This document shows positions 10,271 to 22,228 of a stretch of DNA of 64,000 bases, one piece after another. This DNA comes from Diphasiastrum complanatum. Its lineage: Eukaryota > Streptophyta > Lycopodiopsida > Lycopodiales > Lycopodiaceae. The translations under genes were made by a program, and so were the position numbers. Where the stretch lies: NCBI GenBank assembly GCA_029204225.1, contig CM055092.1, positions 45,518,087 to 45,582,086 on the forward strand, given 5' to 3'. Positions within the stretch are counted from its first letter, which is position 1; each line of letters begins with the position of its first letter. The notes beneath the pieces were generated by a model. The model did not search any database. It was not told where the DNA came from and saw only the letters and a program-made list of their open reading frames with translations.

Positions 10271-11555
10271 TACTGATAAGCAGTAAGCGCAATGGCAATA
10301 TCAAATCAGCTCTAAATAACTGAGCTAGAATGCTCAAGAGTGTTCAAGCTCGTAGACTTCAAAGAGAGCTAACTATTCAATACTTGATCTCAAAATTAAG
10401 ATGTTGAAATATGAACAACTATCTATACTAAGTAATTAGGTCGTCAAATGCGACTGCTAGTTAGCTAGAGTCTACTGGCATTCATCCAGTTCTTTTCAGA
10501 AGTTGCTTGTTGATAAGCGGTGACATTTGGCCATAAACAGTCTGTTTGCATAAATGAATGTAAATGTCACTCTACAGAAATGAACGTAACTGTCATCAGG
10601 GAGAAAGTGAAAAATGAGAGTATTGTGAGAAATGCGACAATGTCGCAAAACCTCATTTTCTGAATATTGGGGTAGCCCACACTTTGCCAAACTCATTTTC
10701 TTAACATTTGAGGCACTTTGAAAAATATGACACTGCATTTTTACTCGCAACTCTTGATAGTGTCGCTTTAAGAGAAAATTGACTGTAGCAAAAAGTGTCG
10801 GGTTTTGTAGTGAGAGAAAATTCTCGACACTGTTGTCAAACTCCGTATATTTCTCCAGACTGTGTAAAACACAAGAGAATCCGCATAACTGGATAAACAG
10901 TTGGGTGAAGATTCCTTGTCTCATTATTTGAAACATTTTGTAAATAATGAAATTTGTATTCATCAGGAAAGGTTCTCTTTGAATGCAAGAACTTTAATCA
11001 TGACCATTAGGGCCATATCTTTTTTTTTTTCTCAGGGGCATAAATATCCAAATAATACAAATAAAATCATTTTTGTCACAAGAGACACTGCTTTTAAAGT
11101 TTTCTATTATGTGCTAGAAGATATTCCTATAAGATCATATGTTTTTTCAATTCTATTAGAATACATAGATCTGAGCAAAAGAAGATCCACTCGATTTCTG
11201 AATGTGTATGATAGAAAGAAGTTCATGCATGGCCACACAACAAAGATTGTCTTTAGCAACAATGCAAAAAATTGAATGTACTGTTATTATTGAATGTATC
11301 TAAATGAGAATTGCTAATGACACATTTTATCTTAAATTGATGCCATCAATCTAGTTTTGCCTTTCAAATTTACATGCTTTTTTGAATCTCCAATATTCAG
11401 TTGATCTAGTTGTGTATCATAAAATAAAACCATTGAAATAGTTGAATGATGTAACTATTCTTTGAGGATGTTCCACCATGTTGTGTATTTCGATGAAATG
11501 TTGCTCTTGTCTGCTGGAGATATAGACTTAAACATCTAATTAAGATAGGGGAAAG
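10271..11555. other. AT-rich stretch without recognised genes
   Basis: Two open frames exist (10,496-10,963 minus and 10,901-11,275 plus), but neither shows a domain or a good start context. I see no RNA gene or clear repeat. Confidence 0.5.
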
Positions 11556-11875
11556 GATGCTCCATAATCCTATCCTTATATGTTGATGATGCCATTCTAG
11601 TAAGCAAAGATATTGAATACCGTCAAGAGGTGAAAGCTCAACTCAGTTCATAATTTGGAATGGTGAATTATTGTGAAATCAAGTACTGCCTTAAAACCCA
11701 CGTGATAGAAATAAGAGATAAATTCATATAAATCAGGAGCACTATGTGGAGTGGCTGTTGAAGTCATTTGGCATGGTAGATCTCTACTCCCATGAAAGCT
11801 AACCTAAAACTTTGTATGGAATTAATTAAGGACAAGAGCCATTGATTAGTGTTCCATTTGGTGGGGGATATTGTT
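11556..11875 (+). pseudogene. Copia reverse transcriptase fragment
   Basis: About 105 codons of the RT C-terminal half: LYVDDAILVSKDIE with the catalytic YVDD box, then KAQLSS, FGMVNYCEIKYCL and a frame-shifted EHYVEWLLKSFGMVD. The sequence VPFGGG is followed by TATTGTTGGAGGG, which could be an LTR edge. There are stops and frame changes throughout. It belongs to a different family from A, C, F and G. Confidence 0.75.
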
Positions 11876-12419
11876 GGAGGGTTTGCAGATCCCAAGGCAA
11901 TCCTAACCCTAGTTAATAAGTGAGAGGGATATGGCCTACGTGTGTAAGTCCAACCCGATGATCACATTGCATTTGATTAGTTAAAAACTAATAAAAGGAC
12001 TTTAGGCCTTTTTGTCGGAATTAAATGTCGCAAGGCCTAATAGCCAAGTTAGTGAATAAAAAAGGTCCCCCCCCAAATTTCAAATAATAAGGGAGGTAGG
12101 AACTAGCCAATAGGTTTTGAGGCCAAAACCCTAAAATCCACTATATGTATTGGTACTTTGTAATTCATTTTTATGTTTCTCTATTCCTTGTGCGGACCAT
12201 ATACTCAAATTGCCATACTTTTTTGCAAAAAATGATGCATGATGCCTTAATATGTGCATGATTAGACATAGGGCTAGGCGTCTATACACGTGGCATGTGT
12301 CACATCATCACTTACAAGTGGAATTACAACAAACTAGTAGATAAATAAGCATTTAGAATCTATCAAGCAAGTTATAATGAAACTATAAAATTATACTACA
12401 AATTCAGAAGTATCTTACC

Positions 12420-13695
12420 ATGTAGTGGGTGATGTGATCTAAGTCCCAAGCTACCCAAACTGCATCAACAAACTCTGTTGCTGTTTTCTCCACTAGGAGT
12501 GCATCTGCATATGAAATTTTGTCTTTTCTAAGGACTTCAACCATCTTATCGAGCTTTTTCCAAACTTCAACCTTCTTAAGCCTTGTTGTTCGTTTATCTT
12601 ACAAGTCTTGCGTTGCAGAAATAGCATTTTTCCAAACTGAGTATTGGATCCTAGTTGATTTTATAGAATGATTTGATAAAAATTGACGAGCTCCTCCTAT
12701 GCTTGCTATACTAGGTATGTTTCTTGTTTTCCCTGAAAGCTTTTCATTCTTTTGTATTTTAACATGTCCTTTATGAAGACTCGCTTTTGACAGCACTTTC
12801 TCTAATCGACCTATTGCTTGTTTTGATGATGACTTTAGCTTAGTATTTCATGCAAACAAAATATGAAGGTATATTAATTTCTCTATGATCCTCACCTCTC
12901 CATGAGGCGTGCAAATATGAACATTCTCTAGAGGAATTGATAGTACTGGTTTCCAATTGCGATCTTCAATATCTCTTGAAACTCCTATGCTCCTCGAAAT
13001 GTCTTTTGATGATTTCATACAATATAGACAGGGATGTTTCATACGCTAAGTGGTGTACCATTCATATGATCCTTTATAATATTTGGATAGCTTGTTCTGC
13101 TAAAAATCCAAGAAAGAATATCATGGTCCTCCTTGATAACATGTCCAACATATGGAACCATAAGTTCTTATATATAAAAAACAATCAATATCATCAAAAA
13201 AGAAGCATATGAATAATAGTATGTTTTACTTGAAAACATGCTAGCCACCATATGTCAATTTCTAATTGCACATGAGGTCCCTTGAGTTTGTTGCATTGTT
13301 CAATGCTCCATTCATGAGTGTAATACTTACTCTTTCCAGCTTTTTTCCTTTAATAACTTCTAATTCATCTAATGTCACAACCAGTATAAGTTTGCTCATA
13401 CTAACACTTGTACTATTAAAGAATTTCACTATAAGTCTCAATAAATGATTAAAATTTACAAACAAGTTGTTGGTAGAATCATATGACAAATTGCCAGATT
13501 TTGAATTATAAATCTCATGTGGTAAGGGATTCCAATGACATTTTGCATACCCCTGTTCAGTACATCTCTCTCCAATTCAATCTGAAAAGGCCGAGGAATA
13601 GAGAAGTTTCTAATATGCAATTGTCCAAAAGCCTCTTTGATAATTTTAAATATACTGACATATGCTTGAAAATGACCTGTTGGTGATGTGGACCG
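12420..13695 (-). pseudogene. Unidentified decayed coding region
   Basis: Reading the minus strand, several protein-like blocks follow each other: QAYVSIFKIIKEAFGQLHI with IPRPFQIELERDVLNRGM (13,670-13,560), KLILVVTLDELEVIKGK (13,400-13,340), HPCLYCMKSSKDISRSIG with LENVHICTPHGEVRIIEKL (13,040-12,860), then a lysine-rich stretch ending FVDAVWVAWDLDHITHY (12,840-12,430). Frames change between blocks, by introns or decay. The block order and the CxxC plus HxxxxRIIEK pattern suggest one protein, possibly transposon-encoded. I cannot name the family. Confidence 0.4.
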
Positions 13696-13989
13696 GGTGG
13701 TTCGGTGGAACAACCCGCCGAGCTTACCAAAGAAGCCCATCGGGCCCCTATAAAATGTCCACTAGGCCCGCCGAGTGCCCTCTAACATAGTCCGACGGGC
13801 ATTTTCATTATAAATGAAGGCCATATCCCGTCCTGTTTCTCACATTTCAATTTTCTAATCTCTTGCTTCCTAATCTTATTGCTTGCGATTTTATTTGCGC
13901 ATGACAGTAATCCAAGGTAGTTAAATTTTAAATTTTGTACTTTTAATTTTTAATATCGCTTTCTCATGTTTGTGGTTATTTCAAACTCA

Positions 13990-14520
13990 TTTTTGGTGCA
14001 TGGCTATTCACTTGGCTAGGTATCTTTGATGAATATCTAATAATCATTTGTGTGCCTGATAATTACTGATTAATCTTTGGGTCACAACTATTCACTTGGC
14101 TAGGTGCCATTGATGAATCTATAACTATCATGGTTGTTTGTTGCATGATTAGTCTCCAGTTTGTGGTTATTCTAAATTCATTTTTGGTGCGCGGCTATTC
14201 ACTTGGCTAGGTGCTATTGATGAATCTTCAATAACCATTAAATGTGTATTTGATAATTATTGATTCATCTTTGGTGCACGACTATTCACTTGGCTAGGTG
14301 CTATTGATGAATCTGTAACTACCATGGTTGTTTGTTGCATGATTAGTCTCAAGTTTGTGATTATTTTAGATCATTTTTTGTGCATGGCTAATCACTTGGC
14401 TAGGTGCTATTGATGAATTTTCAATAATTCTTTGTGTACTTGATAATTATTGATTCATCTTTGGTGCACGGCTATTCACTTGGCTAGGTGCTATTGATGA
14501 ATCTATAACTATCATGGTTG
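13990..14520. repeat. Tandem repeat, period about 190 bp, nearly three units
   Basis: Each unit holds two copies of GGCTATTCACTTGGCTAGGT followed by a GCTATTGATGAATCT block. The six cores start near 14,001, 14,086, 14,193, 14,281, 14,386 and 14,471, alternating spacings of about 85-90 and 105. The spacers alternate between a 'TGTTGCATGATTAGTCT' type and a 'GATAATTATTGATTCATC' type, so the higher-order unit is about 190 bp. Confidence 0.9.
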
Positions 14521-14934
14521 TCTGTTGCGTGCGTATTATTTAAGAATTGTGTGCATTCTATGTCTATATTGCGTGAAGATTTTAAAATTGTATAAATATT
14601 TCAATTTTAACATTTTTAGTATATGTTTTTATTTTTGTATGTAATACAGTAGATTTGGATTTTGTATTTCATATTTCAATTGCAACACATGCTTACAATT
14701 TGATTTAACTTAATTATAATTCAGAGTAACTTAATTATGATCCATTAAGTGAGATTTATTATGAGGCTGGATTTGTAAATTGTTATTCTTATTATTTAGT
14801 ACAAAAGATTTTATATTAGATGCTATTTGTTGTTTTAACAGTTGTTATCAAATGAAATTTGTTATTGTAAATTCAATTTTTTAGCATTAGTAACTCGTTA
14901 AAATTTTCAGCAGAAAATATGGCCGATTAAAAAA

Positions 14935-16340
14935 AAAAACTCTCAAGTCTTTACGTACATTTGTTTGCCGATTAATAGATGGCTTTAACAACACTGAGTT
15001 AGAGAAAGTTGTTTGTAGTGAGGCTCGTGTGAAAGCACTTACAAACGAAATAGTTCAAGTGGCATGTAAAGAATACAACGTCAATGAAGAGAAAGTTACG
15101 AAAAATATTTCTAGTTTTATTGGAGATGTTAGTAAGTGTCTTCAGGACCTGGGTGATGAAGCTCCCTTGAGGATAGATATAACCAAATTAGAATCTTGGG
15201 ACAAGTTGTGGAGGATACAGAAAGAAAGAAATAGAAAAGCTAAACACATCGAGACTCAAGTTGTGTTATCAAAAAAAATGCAATTAGAACATCAATGCCA
15301 TTCACATGTGGGAGTTCAAAAAAGAAAAGATTTTACGCGACTAGAGGTGAGCGTTAGGAATTTTAAATGCACTCTATCAGTGGAGATTCCAAATGGCACA
15401 ATTGTTTGGAAAAAAAGGTAGGATCTGGTACATTTGGATCATGTTTTAAAATTGGGATTGTCAGGATTTTTTTTTTTCTCGAAGGAGTTGTTTTTGTCGC
15501 AAAGAGATACAAAGGTGAGCGGCAAGACACATTAAAATCTTTTACACAAGAGGTCAGTATTGATATTGCACACATGAAAATTGTGCGCAGTATTGGGCAT
15601 ACATGATGACCTCCTTTGGTCTCTATCTTCCCGTACTTCAATGGAGGTAGCCTGGACGATTTGATGATGAAGCTATCATTCAAGAATGGCTCGTGCAGAA
15701 GAGCCATGGCAAAGTTTTAGGGGAATGGTAAGGTGAAGGGTCCTCAACCAGACCCTGTTATATCATCAGATGAGATGGTCAGAATCAAATCAATTTGTGA
15801 CCATGTGTGTGGCATCTCACATGCCTTGGTGCAAACCATGGCATTTATGCATAATGAGTTCTTGTTGCATTGCGATTTGCATGCAGCTAATGTCATGATC
15901 GATTTCACCAACCAGTTGCATCCCAAGATTGGTGTCATCAATTGAAGAATGGCAGTAAAGGTTCAATACGAATCAAAAAAATCCTGGGTGGTCAATCCGA
16001 CAAACCATGTGCTTAGGTCGTGGTTAGCTCTCGAGTTGCTGGATCGCAACCATGTGTACACCAGAGCTACAGACACATGGTCAGTGGCATGGCTGATCAC
16101 TGAACTTATCACATTTTGCAAGGAGTTTTGTGCGTTGCACCATTCTGGCTGGAAGCAGAGCCTTGTAGGAGCCAATGCAGAGCATATCAAATATATCATC
16201 ATGAAATAATATTATATTGCTGACGAGCATGCAAGAAAAAATCTAGAAGATTTAGATAATAATCTTAAGATATTTAACTTGTGTCCAGAGCAATATCTTC
16301 GACCAATGGCCGAAATGATGCCTACATTTTATATATTTTG
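14935..16340 (+). pseudogene. Protein kinase pseudogene
   Basis: A kinase transfers phosphate from ATP to proteins. The N-terminal 150 codons (14,970-15,420) are a charged, helical-looking domain with CKEYNVNEEKV and ESWDKLWRIQKERNRKAKH. The kinase domain follows: glycine loop GSGTFGSCF (about 15,422), VVFVAKRYK with the ATP-binding lysine (about 15,488), FTQEVSIDIAHMKIVRS, VSIFPYFNGGSLDDLM at the hinge, and the catalytic loop LLHCDLHAANVMIDF (about 15,862), where HCD replaces HRD. KIGVIN stands where the DFG region should be, and ATDTWSVAWLITELI follows. Stops after SIGHT and GVIN plus a frame change near 15,715 break it. No introns are visible, so a retrocopy or transposon capture is possible. 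Confidence 0.75.
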
Positions 16341-16490
16341 AATCTGGAGATACTATGTACAAAGAACAAAAAATGAATATAAGTTATATAACATGTCGTG
16401 ATATTTCAAGCAACGTGACTACAAACTTATTTTTGGAAGCTTATCTCTTTATAAGCTTATTTGTGATATGTTTGAAATTTAAAAGGAGTT

Positions 16491-16892
16491 GTGGAATTAT
16501 GTGATATTAAATTGATGTGGAATTATGTGATGATATTAAACTACAAGTTATATCATAAATTTGTGCATTACTTGCAAGTTGCAACATATGAGAGTTTTAA
16601 AAATTGTAGCCTTGTAGGTGATATGGCCTCTTCAGTAGCAGCTCTACAGATAAAGAGAGACAGAAAAAAGGCATACAAGTGTTTGAAAGCCATAACTGAA
16701 GGAATTGATATCAATGAGACAACTAGAATTGGTGCTCGCACATCTAAGTGGGCGAATCCCGATGGTGTGCAATGGAAACAAATAAATGACACCGTTTCTA
16801 AGAAGATGGTCCTCGAAATCTGGCCAAGTTCTAGCTTAGACGTCAAAAAAGGATGTTTCAAACTTGGAACTGTGAGAACGAAGATATCATAA
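16491..16892 (+). CDS. Unidentified open frame of 133 codons
   Basis: The frame contains SSVAALQIKRDRKKAYKCL and SKWANPDGVQWKQINDTVS and is rich in Lys and polar residues. It follows the kinase pseudogene on the same strand after 150 bases of AT-rich DNA, and could be a remnant of the same captured segment. I see no known domain. The first 30 codons look like AT-rich intergenic sequence, so the real part probably begins near the MASSVAAL methionine at about 16,623. Confidence 0.3.
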   Translation: MELCDIKLMWNYVMILNYKLYHKFVHYLQVATYESFKNCSLVGDMASSVAALQIKRDRKKAYKCLKAITEGIDINETTRIGARTSKWANPDGVQWKQINDTVSKKMVLEIWPSSSLDVKKGCFKLGTVRTKIS

Positions 16893-17250
16893 ACAACACC
16901 GAAAAGATATATATGGCGTGCACAGCACAACATTTACACCATCAAGATTGCAGCCTTAGCTTTGCTAAAATGTTGTACATGCATTACGTTCTCGAGACCA
17001 AATAAAACCAACACTTTGAAGACTTCAAACACAGCTTGCAGGCTGTACTACAGCCTGTAGTACACACATGCCAACTCAAATTTATGTCTATGATTTGTAT
17101 TTCATTATCACTACTTGTTGTTTGTGAAACTGCCAATCTAGATCAAGTTTTTGGTAACTAGTTTTCTGATAGATTGGTAAGCAAACACATAATGACTCTT
17201 GTGGATCATTTAAGATCCATTTTTGGTCCCCAAAGTATTGTACTTTCACA

Positions 17251-17262
17251 TGGTATCAGATC
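17251..17262 (+). other. Copia F primer-binding site; LTR ends at 17,250
   Basis: The sequence TACTTTCACA is followed directly by TGGTATCAGATC. This is the LTR terminus and the initiator-Met tRNA site of a plus-strand copia. The LTR start is not placed; it probably lies near 17,000. Confidence 0.8.
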
Positions 17263-17739
17263 CAAGTACAAGAGCCTTGATCATAGATCCATTCAAATCC
17301 ATTTTTAGCCATTTTGTGTGCTAAAAACTAGTCTTGTGAGGGCGAGCTAGAAGCCAATTTTTGGTGAGGAGATTTGATCTCTAAGTTGAAAGAGATCAAA
17401 ATCCGTACTGTTCCCACGTGTGGGAACTTATGAACCTGCATTTATTGCACCATTTTTATTTGGTTACCAAAAATTCAATTTGAGAGGTTTGGTGTTACTT
17501 TTGGAGAGGTTGAGTCATTTTTTTGTCCAAAAATAGCCAAGATTGGCAAGATTTGCTTGAGAGTAGTTTTCATATCATCTTATCTTCATTCCAGCTTTGT
17601 GAGGGAGTGATAGAACTGTGATTACAAGTCCATTTGTTGAATTAGAAATCAAATTTGAGTGAAACACTACAAGTTAGAAACCTTTGTGAGTTTCAAGTTC
17701 AATCGAATCTATCTCTTGTGTGTAGAATTCACTAGTAAG

Positions 17740-18240
17740 ATGGGATTTGTTGGAGCATACCTTCTAGAAGCTAGTGAGAGGTTAAATTCTACTAATTATG
17801 CAATTTGGAAGGTTAGTATGGAGTCACTCATGGTGCTCCAAGACCTTTATGAGTTTCTGATTGAAGATGAAGATGAACCTCTAGGTGCACAAGAATTAGT
17901 GAGATACAAAAAGAGATCTAGGCTAGCACTTCATTGTGTGAAAATGAATATGAGCAATGATCTTTGAGGGAAGTATCATTATGTAAAAGTGTTAAAGAGG
18001 CTTGGGAGTCTTTAAAATCAATCTATGAATCTAGTAATACTTCGAGGGTTCTCATGCTTAGGAATGGGATTCTACAAAGCATGAAGAGGAGTGATGAGAG
18101 TGCACAAGATTATGTGCTCAGAATCAAGTCTCTAAACAGGAAGTTAGCTTCCATTAGAGAGAAGATTCAAGATGGAGAGTTTGTTCAAATTTAATGGTCT
18201 AGGGAGTGGCTTTTCAAATTGGTCCAAAGCTTTGCCAGAA
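17740..18240 (+). pseudogene. Copia F gag
   Basis: The ATG at 17,740 opens with MGFVGAYLLEASERLNSTN, followed by YAIWKVSMESLMVLQDLYEF, the typical copia Gag N-terminus. After a stop at about 17,965 the next frame continues with CKSVKEAWESLKSIYESS and ESAQDYVLRIKSLNRKLAS. At about 18,230 the sequence jumps to the region before protease. Comparison with the relative at 63,341-63,480 shows that the rest of gag, including the zinc knuckle, is lost. Confidence 0.85.
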
Positions 18241-18660
18241 GAATCATCCTTGATGGTTTCCAACAACCCTCCATCATCCAAGAGCAACACCAATCATTCT
18301 TGGTGGATTGATAGTGGGGCTAGCTCCCACATGTCATGTCAAAAGGACATTTTCTCCACTTTACTTTTTTACAATGATGTACATAGATCTATCTATACAG
18401 CAAGTAGTCAAGAATGTAAGATAAGTGGAATAGGAACCATTCCATTGTATGTTCGATCATCCAAAAGGACGAATCTTGAGAATGTTCTTTATGTTCCTAA
18501 GTTAACCAAGAATCTGCTTAGTGTTGGCCAATTAATGGATAATGGCCTTGATGTTCAATTTAAACATGGAGTTTGTTCCATCCTTAGAAAAGGCTTTAAG
18601 CAAGGTAGATTGTTTAAGCTTGATGCTAATATTGCAGTGGAGAGTGGATTGCACGCGGTG
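18235..18660 (+). pseudogene. Copia F protease and pre-integrase region
   Basis: The aspartic protease that cuts the Gag-Pol polyprotein is shown by HSWWIDSGASSHMSCQKDIF, with catalytic DSG (about 18,307). It is followed by GIGTIPLYVRSS, LENVLYVPKLTKNLLSVGQL and the GRLFKLD end of the flap domain. Copia sequence stops near 18,660; integrase, RT, RNase H and the 3' LTR are absent. F is therefore a doubly deleted stub of about 1.6 kb. Confidence 0.88.
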
Positions 18661-20354
18661 AGACGTTGTGGAGGAGGACCAAACAGAGACCTACCTCTCA
18701 AAAAGTGTCGATGATCTGTAATGCTTTTATACTATCGAAGAAGGCGACTATAAATAAATCAATAAAATTTTAAAGAAAAGACCCTACACATTGTGTATTG
18801 TAGATATTCCATATGGATTCCAAACGAAATAATAATTAAATGATGATTCTCCATTGAAATATTTGAATCCACAATGTCATGTAGGGCTTTTTGGAGGTGA
18901 CAACCTCTCCTATTTGGAGAGTTATTAGTTTTCATTTAAGTTGGCAATTTGTATCAGTTCAAGAAGCTCTTTTGAGTTTCTACAATGCAGGGATTGAAAA
19001 TGTTGTGGTAAGTTAAATTTATTTGTGTAATTTTTTATTTAATATATGACTAGCATGGGTTGAAAATTTTTATTTTTTTAAAACTTTCTACTTAATCATT
19101 TTTATTTTTTGTAGGTACAAGCCCAATGTTAAGAACTTGGGTGGCACATGACTTTGTAATGAAATACGATATATAACCATTGATTATTATTTGCTTTAAT
19201 TATAAAAATAAGACAAGCACTTTCATTTGAAATATATTAAAATCTATAAATATTTTTTCAATGTAAAATAAATAAATAAGTACAAACAGTAATATTTTCT
19301 TATTTTAGTGGTTATGTGATAAAGGATTTTATTTTAATTATCATTGTCATTAAATATATACCAATTTAAAAATGTTAATAATAATTTATTAATTAATTTT
19401 TCTAGCATGATTAAAAATTTTGACAAAATAAGATGTTTTTTGAGTATTATAATATATATTTTCAAAGCATTCTAAATATTGGCATTTTTTTTTAAATTAA
19501 AATTTTCAAAAAAATGGGCCCTCATGTCATTTCTCTTTTTTTTGGTCATCATGTTAAATTTCATAAATGGTCTTTCGATAGATGCTGGAGTTGATCTACG
19601 ATTGAGACACTTGTATTTTTACCTCTTGTTTGAATGCCTTTAGGGCTATTTTATAGCTATTGTCTATTGAACACAAACATTGCATGCAATACACTCAACA
19701 ATCATGAAAATTGAGAGATTGGAAATGTCATGCTTCTATAGATATAGATAAATGTTTTTGTGGCAGATATAGTTATTGTTTTTAAAGCTCTTGAAGCTAT
19801 TTGTGCTACACGTGTGTGCTTTTGATGATTTGTAGCTTGAGGTAGAGTGAAGAAATAGGGGAAACATTTTAGTGGTAAACATGGTTTTTGTTCTTTGAGG
19901 CTCTTGAAGCCACTTGTGCTACAATTGTTTAATGGATGAAGGTTATTCAAAGCATATAGTAAATTTGTGAAACCAAAAAGTAATAAAAGAAAAAACATAG
20001 TAGTCCAAAGGTAGTGTGGATATATATGCATGGTTGTGAGTTTCATTGAAGCTTATTGAAGATATTCGACCATATGGTTCTTCTATTAAGGTTTAGCAAG
20101 TCCACAATGACGCTTGAGAAAAATCAAGTTCTCCAAAGTATCAATGCTCCATCACCTCAATTACCACCATAATAATGCACTATGTATGCTTGGTGTCTCA
20201 TCCAATTCGTTAAGCATCAAAATTTAGCCACTTCATTTGTGTATTTTCTACAAATCCACAACAATGTTTTAGAGGTGTAAAGAAAGGTTATGATTTTTTA
20301 AAAGATCAAATGCTACATGTCTTGACTTGTCTAATCTTTATGTAGCTTCAAAGA

Positions 20355-20575
20355 GTTTCCATGTTTTTGAAATTCATCCACACGTAATGCCAAGTATTCA
20401 ATTTTACTTTGTGTTTTGGATGCACCTCCAGAAGTGAAATCTGATTGCATCATGTGAAATTTGCTGATATTTGCAGATTCTAATTCTTGAATTTCAAACT
20501 TGTATTACGCAGGGGAAGGCCCCTTCCCCTCGGGCCTTCCGTGCAGGTTTCCATGTTTTTGAAATTTATCCACAC
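20355..20575. repeat. 29-bp direct repeat flanking a hairpin segment
   Basis: GTTTCCATGTTTTTGAAATT and the following TCATCCACAC occur at 20,355-20,383 and, with one change, at 20,547-20,575. The sequence between ends with a strong GC-rich hairpin at 20,514-20,540, arms GGAAGGCCC and GGGCCTTCC, in otherwise AT-rich DNA. This looks like a tandem duplication or a small insertion with a long target duplication. Confidence 0.6.
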
Positions 20576-21329
20576 TTTTTAACAAAACTTGCAACATCAC
20601 CACCATGTGAAAGTACCTGAGCTACTAAAAATATTCAAAAAAGTAGGTACATCAGCAATCCTTCATGCTCAATTGTATCTCTAAATTGTGTGTTTTGCAA
20701 AAAAAATAAAAAATTTGACCTCTCCATGACTTTTCTACATGTCTATACCAAATCTTTAAGCATCTCACTCTTCAAGAGTCTTAACCAACAACCATCTTCT
20801 CTATTTGATTCCAAATATCCACATTCTTGCTTGAGCACTTTGCTTCATTCACTAGTATAACAATCTAGTGGAGTAGCTAGCCAAATAAACAATCCTTTGA
20901 CTTGCTCAATTGTAACAAAACACATTTTGCTTCGCACGTCTCTTCTTTACGTAAATATACTCATTTAAGAATCTCACTAAGCTACACTTATTTATCATTA
21001 AATATCAAAATCATTGCTTGAGCTTGTGTCTCTACATATATAAATTGATTGTTGGTCTACTATATATGTTCAAATTGAAGGTGTCTAGAACATTTAAATA
21101 CGACTACAAATGCTTTTAACATCAAGGCTATAGAGACTTCAAACTTTATAGATTCAGTTCAATGATCCTAGTTGGTCAAGGTTTTAAAAGAGCAAATTTG
21201 GACACATACAATGACAAAAGATTGATTGCTAGCATTTATTCTCATATCCCCAACAATGATTTGCAAGATTAGTTAACCAACCTTGTGATGTGGGGCAACA
21301 ATTGGACTACGCATATGCATATTACCATT

Positions 21330-21450
<121 letters not shown>

Positions 21451-22228
21451 CAATTTCATTTATAACTTACAAATATATATGATCTAAAGGTAGGCTTTCA
21501 ATATTGTTGTCAACTATTTTATAACGTTGAGTCCAACTACATTTATGCTCAATTGGTTTAAGGCATCAAGAAGTTTAAATCGTACAAGTGTGTTTTATCT
21601 TTTTTATGCATAACTTCACTCACTTGAAAGTTTCCCTACTAAAAAAAAAAAAAAAATCCCAAACCCATGAATAGAAAATTTTTGAACTCGCTATTATTTT
21701 CCCCTAAAATATAATCTTAGCATGAGTATTCTCACTTGGTGTAGCTAAGTATTGTGGAGTTCATATTCCAATTGCTTTTTTGTAGATCTCGCAATATTTC
21801 ACTTCACTTTATAAAAATTCTTTGCTTGGAAAAGAGAGAAAAAATATTCAAAGCCAAACCCATTGATAGGAAATTCCAGAAGAAATCTAGTTACTGCTTT
21901 ATAAAAGTGCACACAAATCTAAATACCCAAGGCTGATCCATAAATAGGATCAAGTCTCCATAAAAGCCTACAATTTTCTATTAAGTTTGTAGCAATTCGG
22001 ACCTACCAAGCAACATTCAAATAAGCATCATATGGAAATACGTCTTCATAATATTTTCATTAAAACTTAATATTGTGGATACATACTACATTCTAATCAA
22101 ACAGTTAGAGAGCTGAGGTCCAATTAAAAGGCCATCTTCATGCAGGTTATATCAATGACACTAAAAGATCCAAAGCCAGCTCTTGCAAGCTTAAGCTTTT
22201 AGCTAAAAGGGCAACTAAGTAGCACCAA

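Noticed and set aside
13990-14520. CRISPR-like array
   Set aside because: The repeats are diverged, the spacers are themselves repeated, there are no cas genes, and the context is a plant nuclear genome.
19702-20046. A 114-codon minus-strand frame with a hydrophobic segment
   Set aside because: AT-rich background, no domain, no supportive context. Probably a chance frame.
20606-20616. TGTGAAAGTAC, which could be the 3' LTR start of copia F (whose LTR ends TACTTTCACA)
   Set aside because: No polypurine tract precedes it and no further similarity to an F LTR was visible. It is too short to accept.
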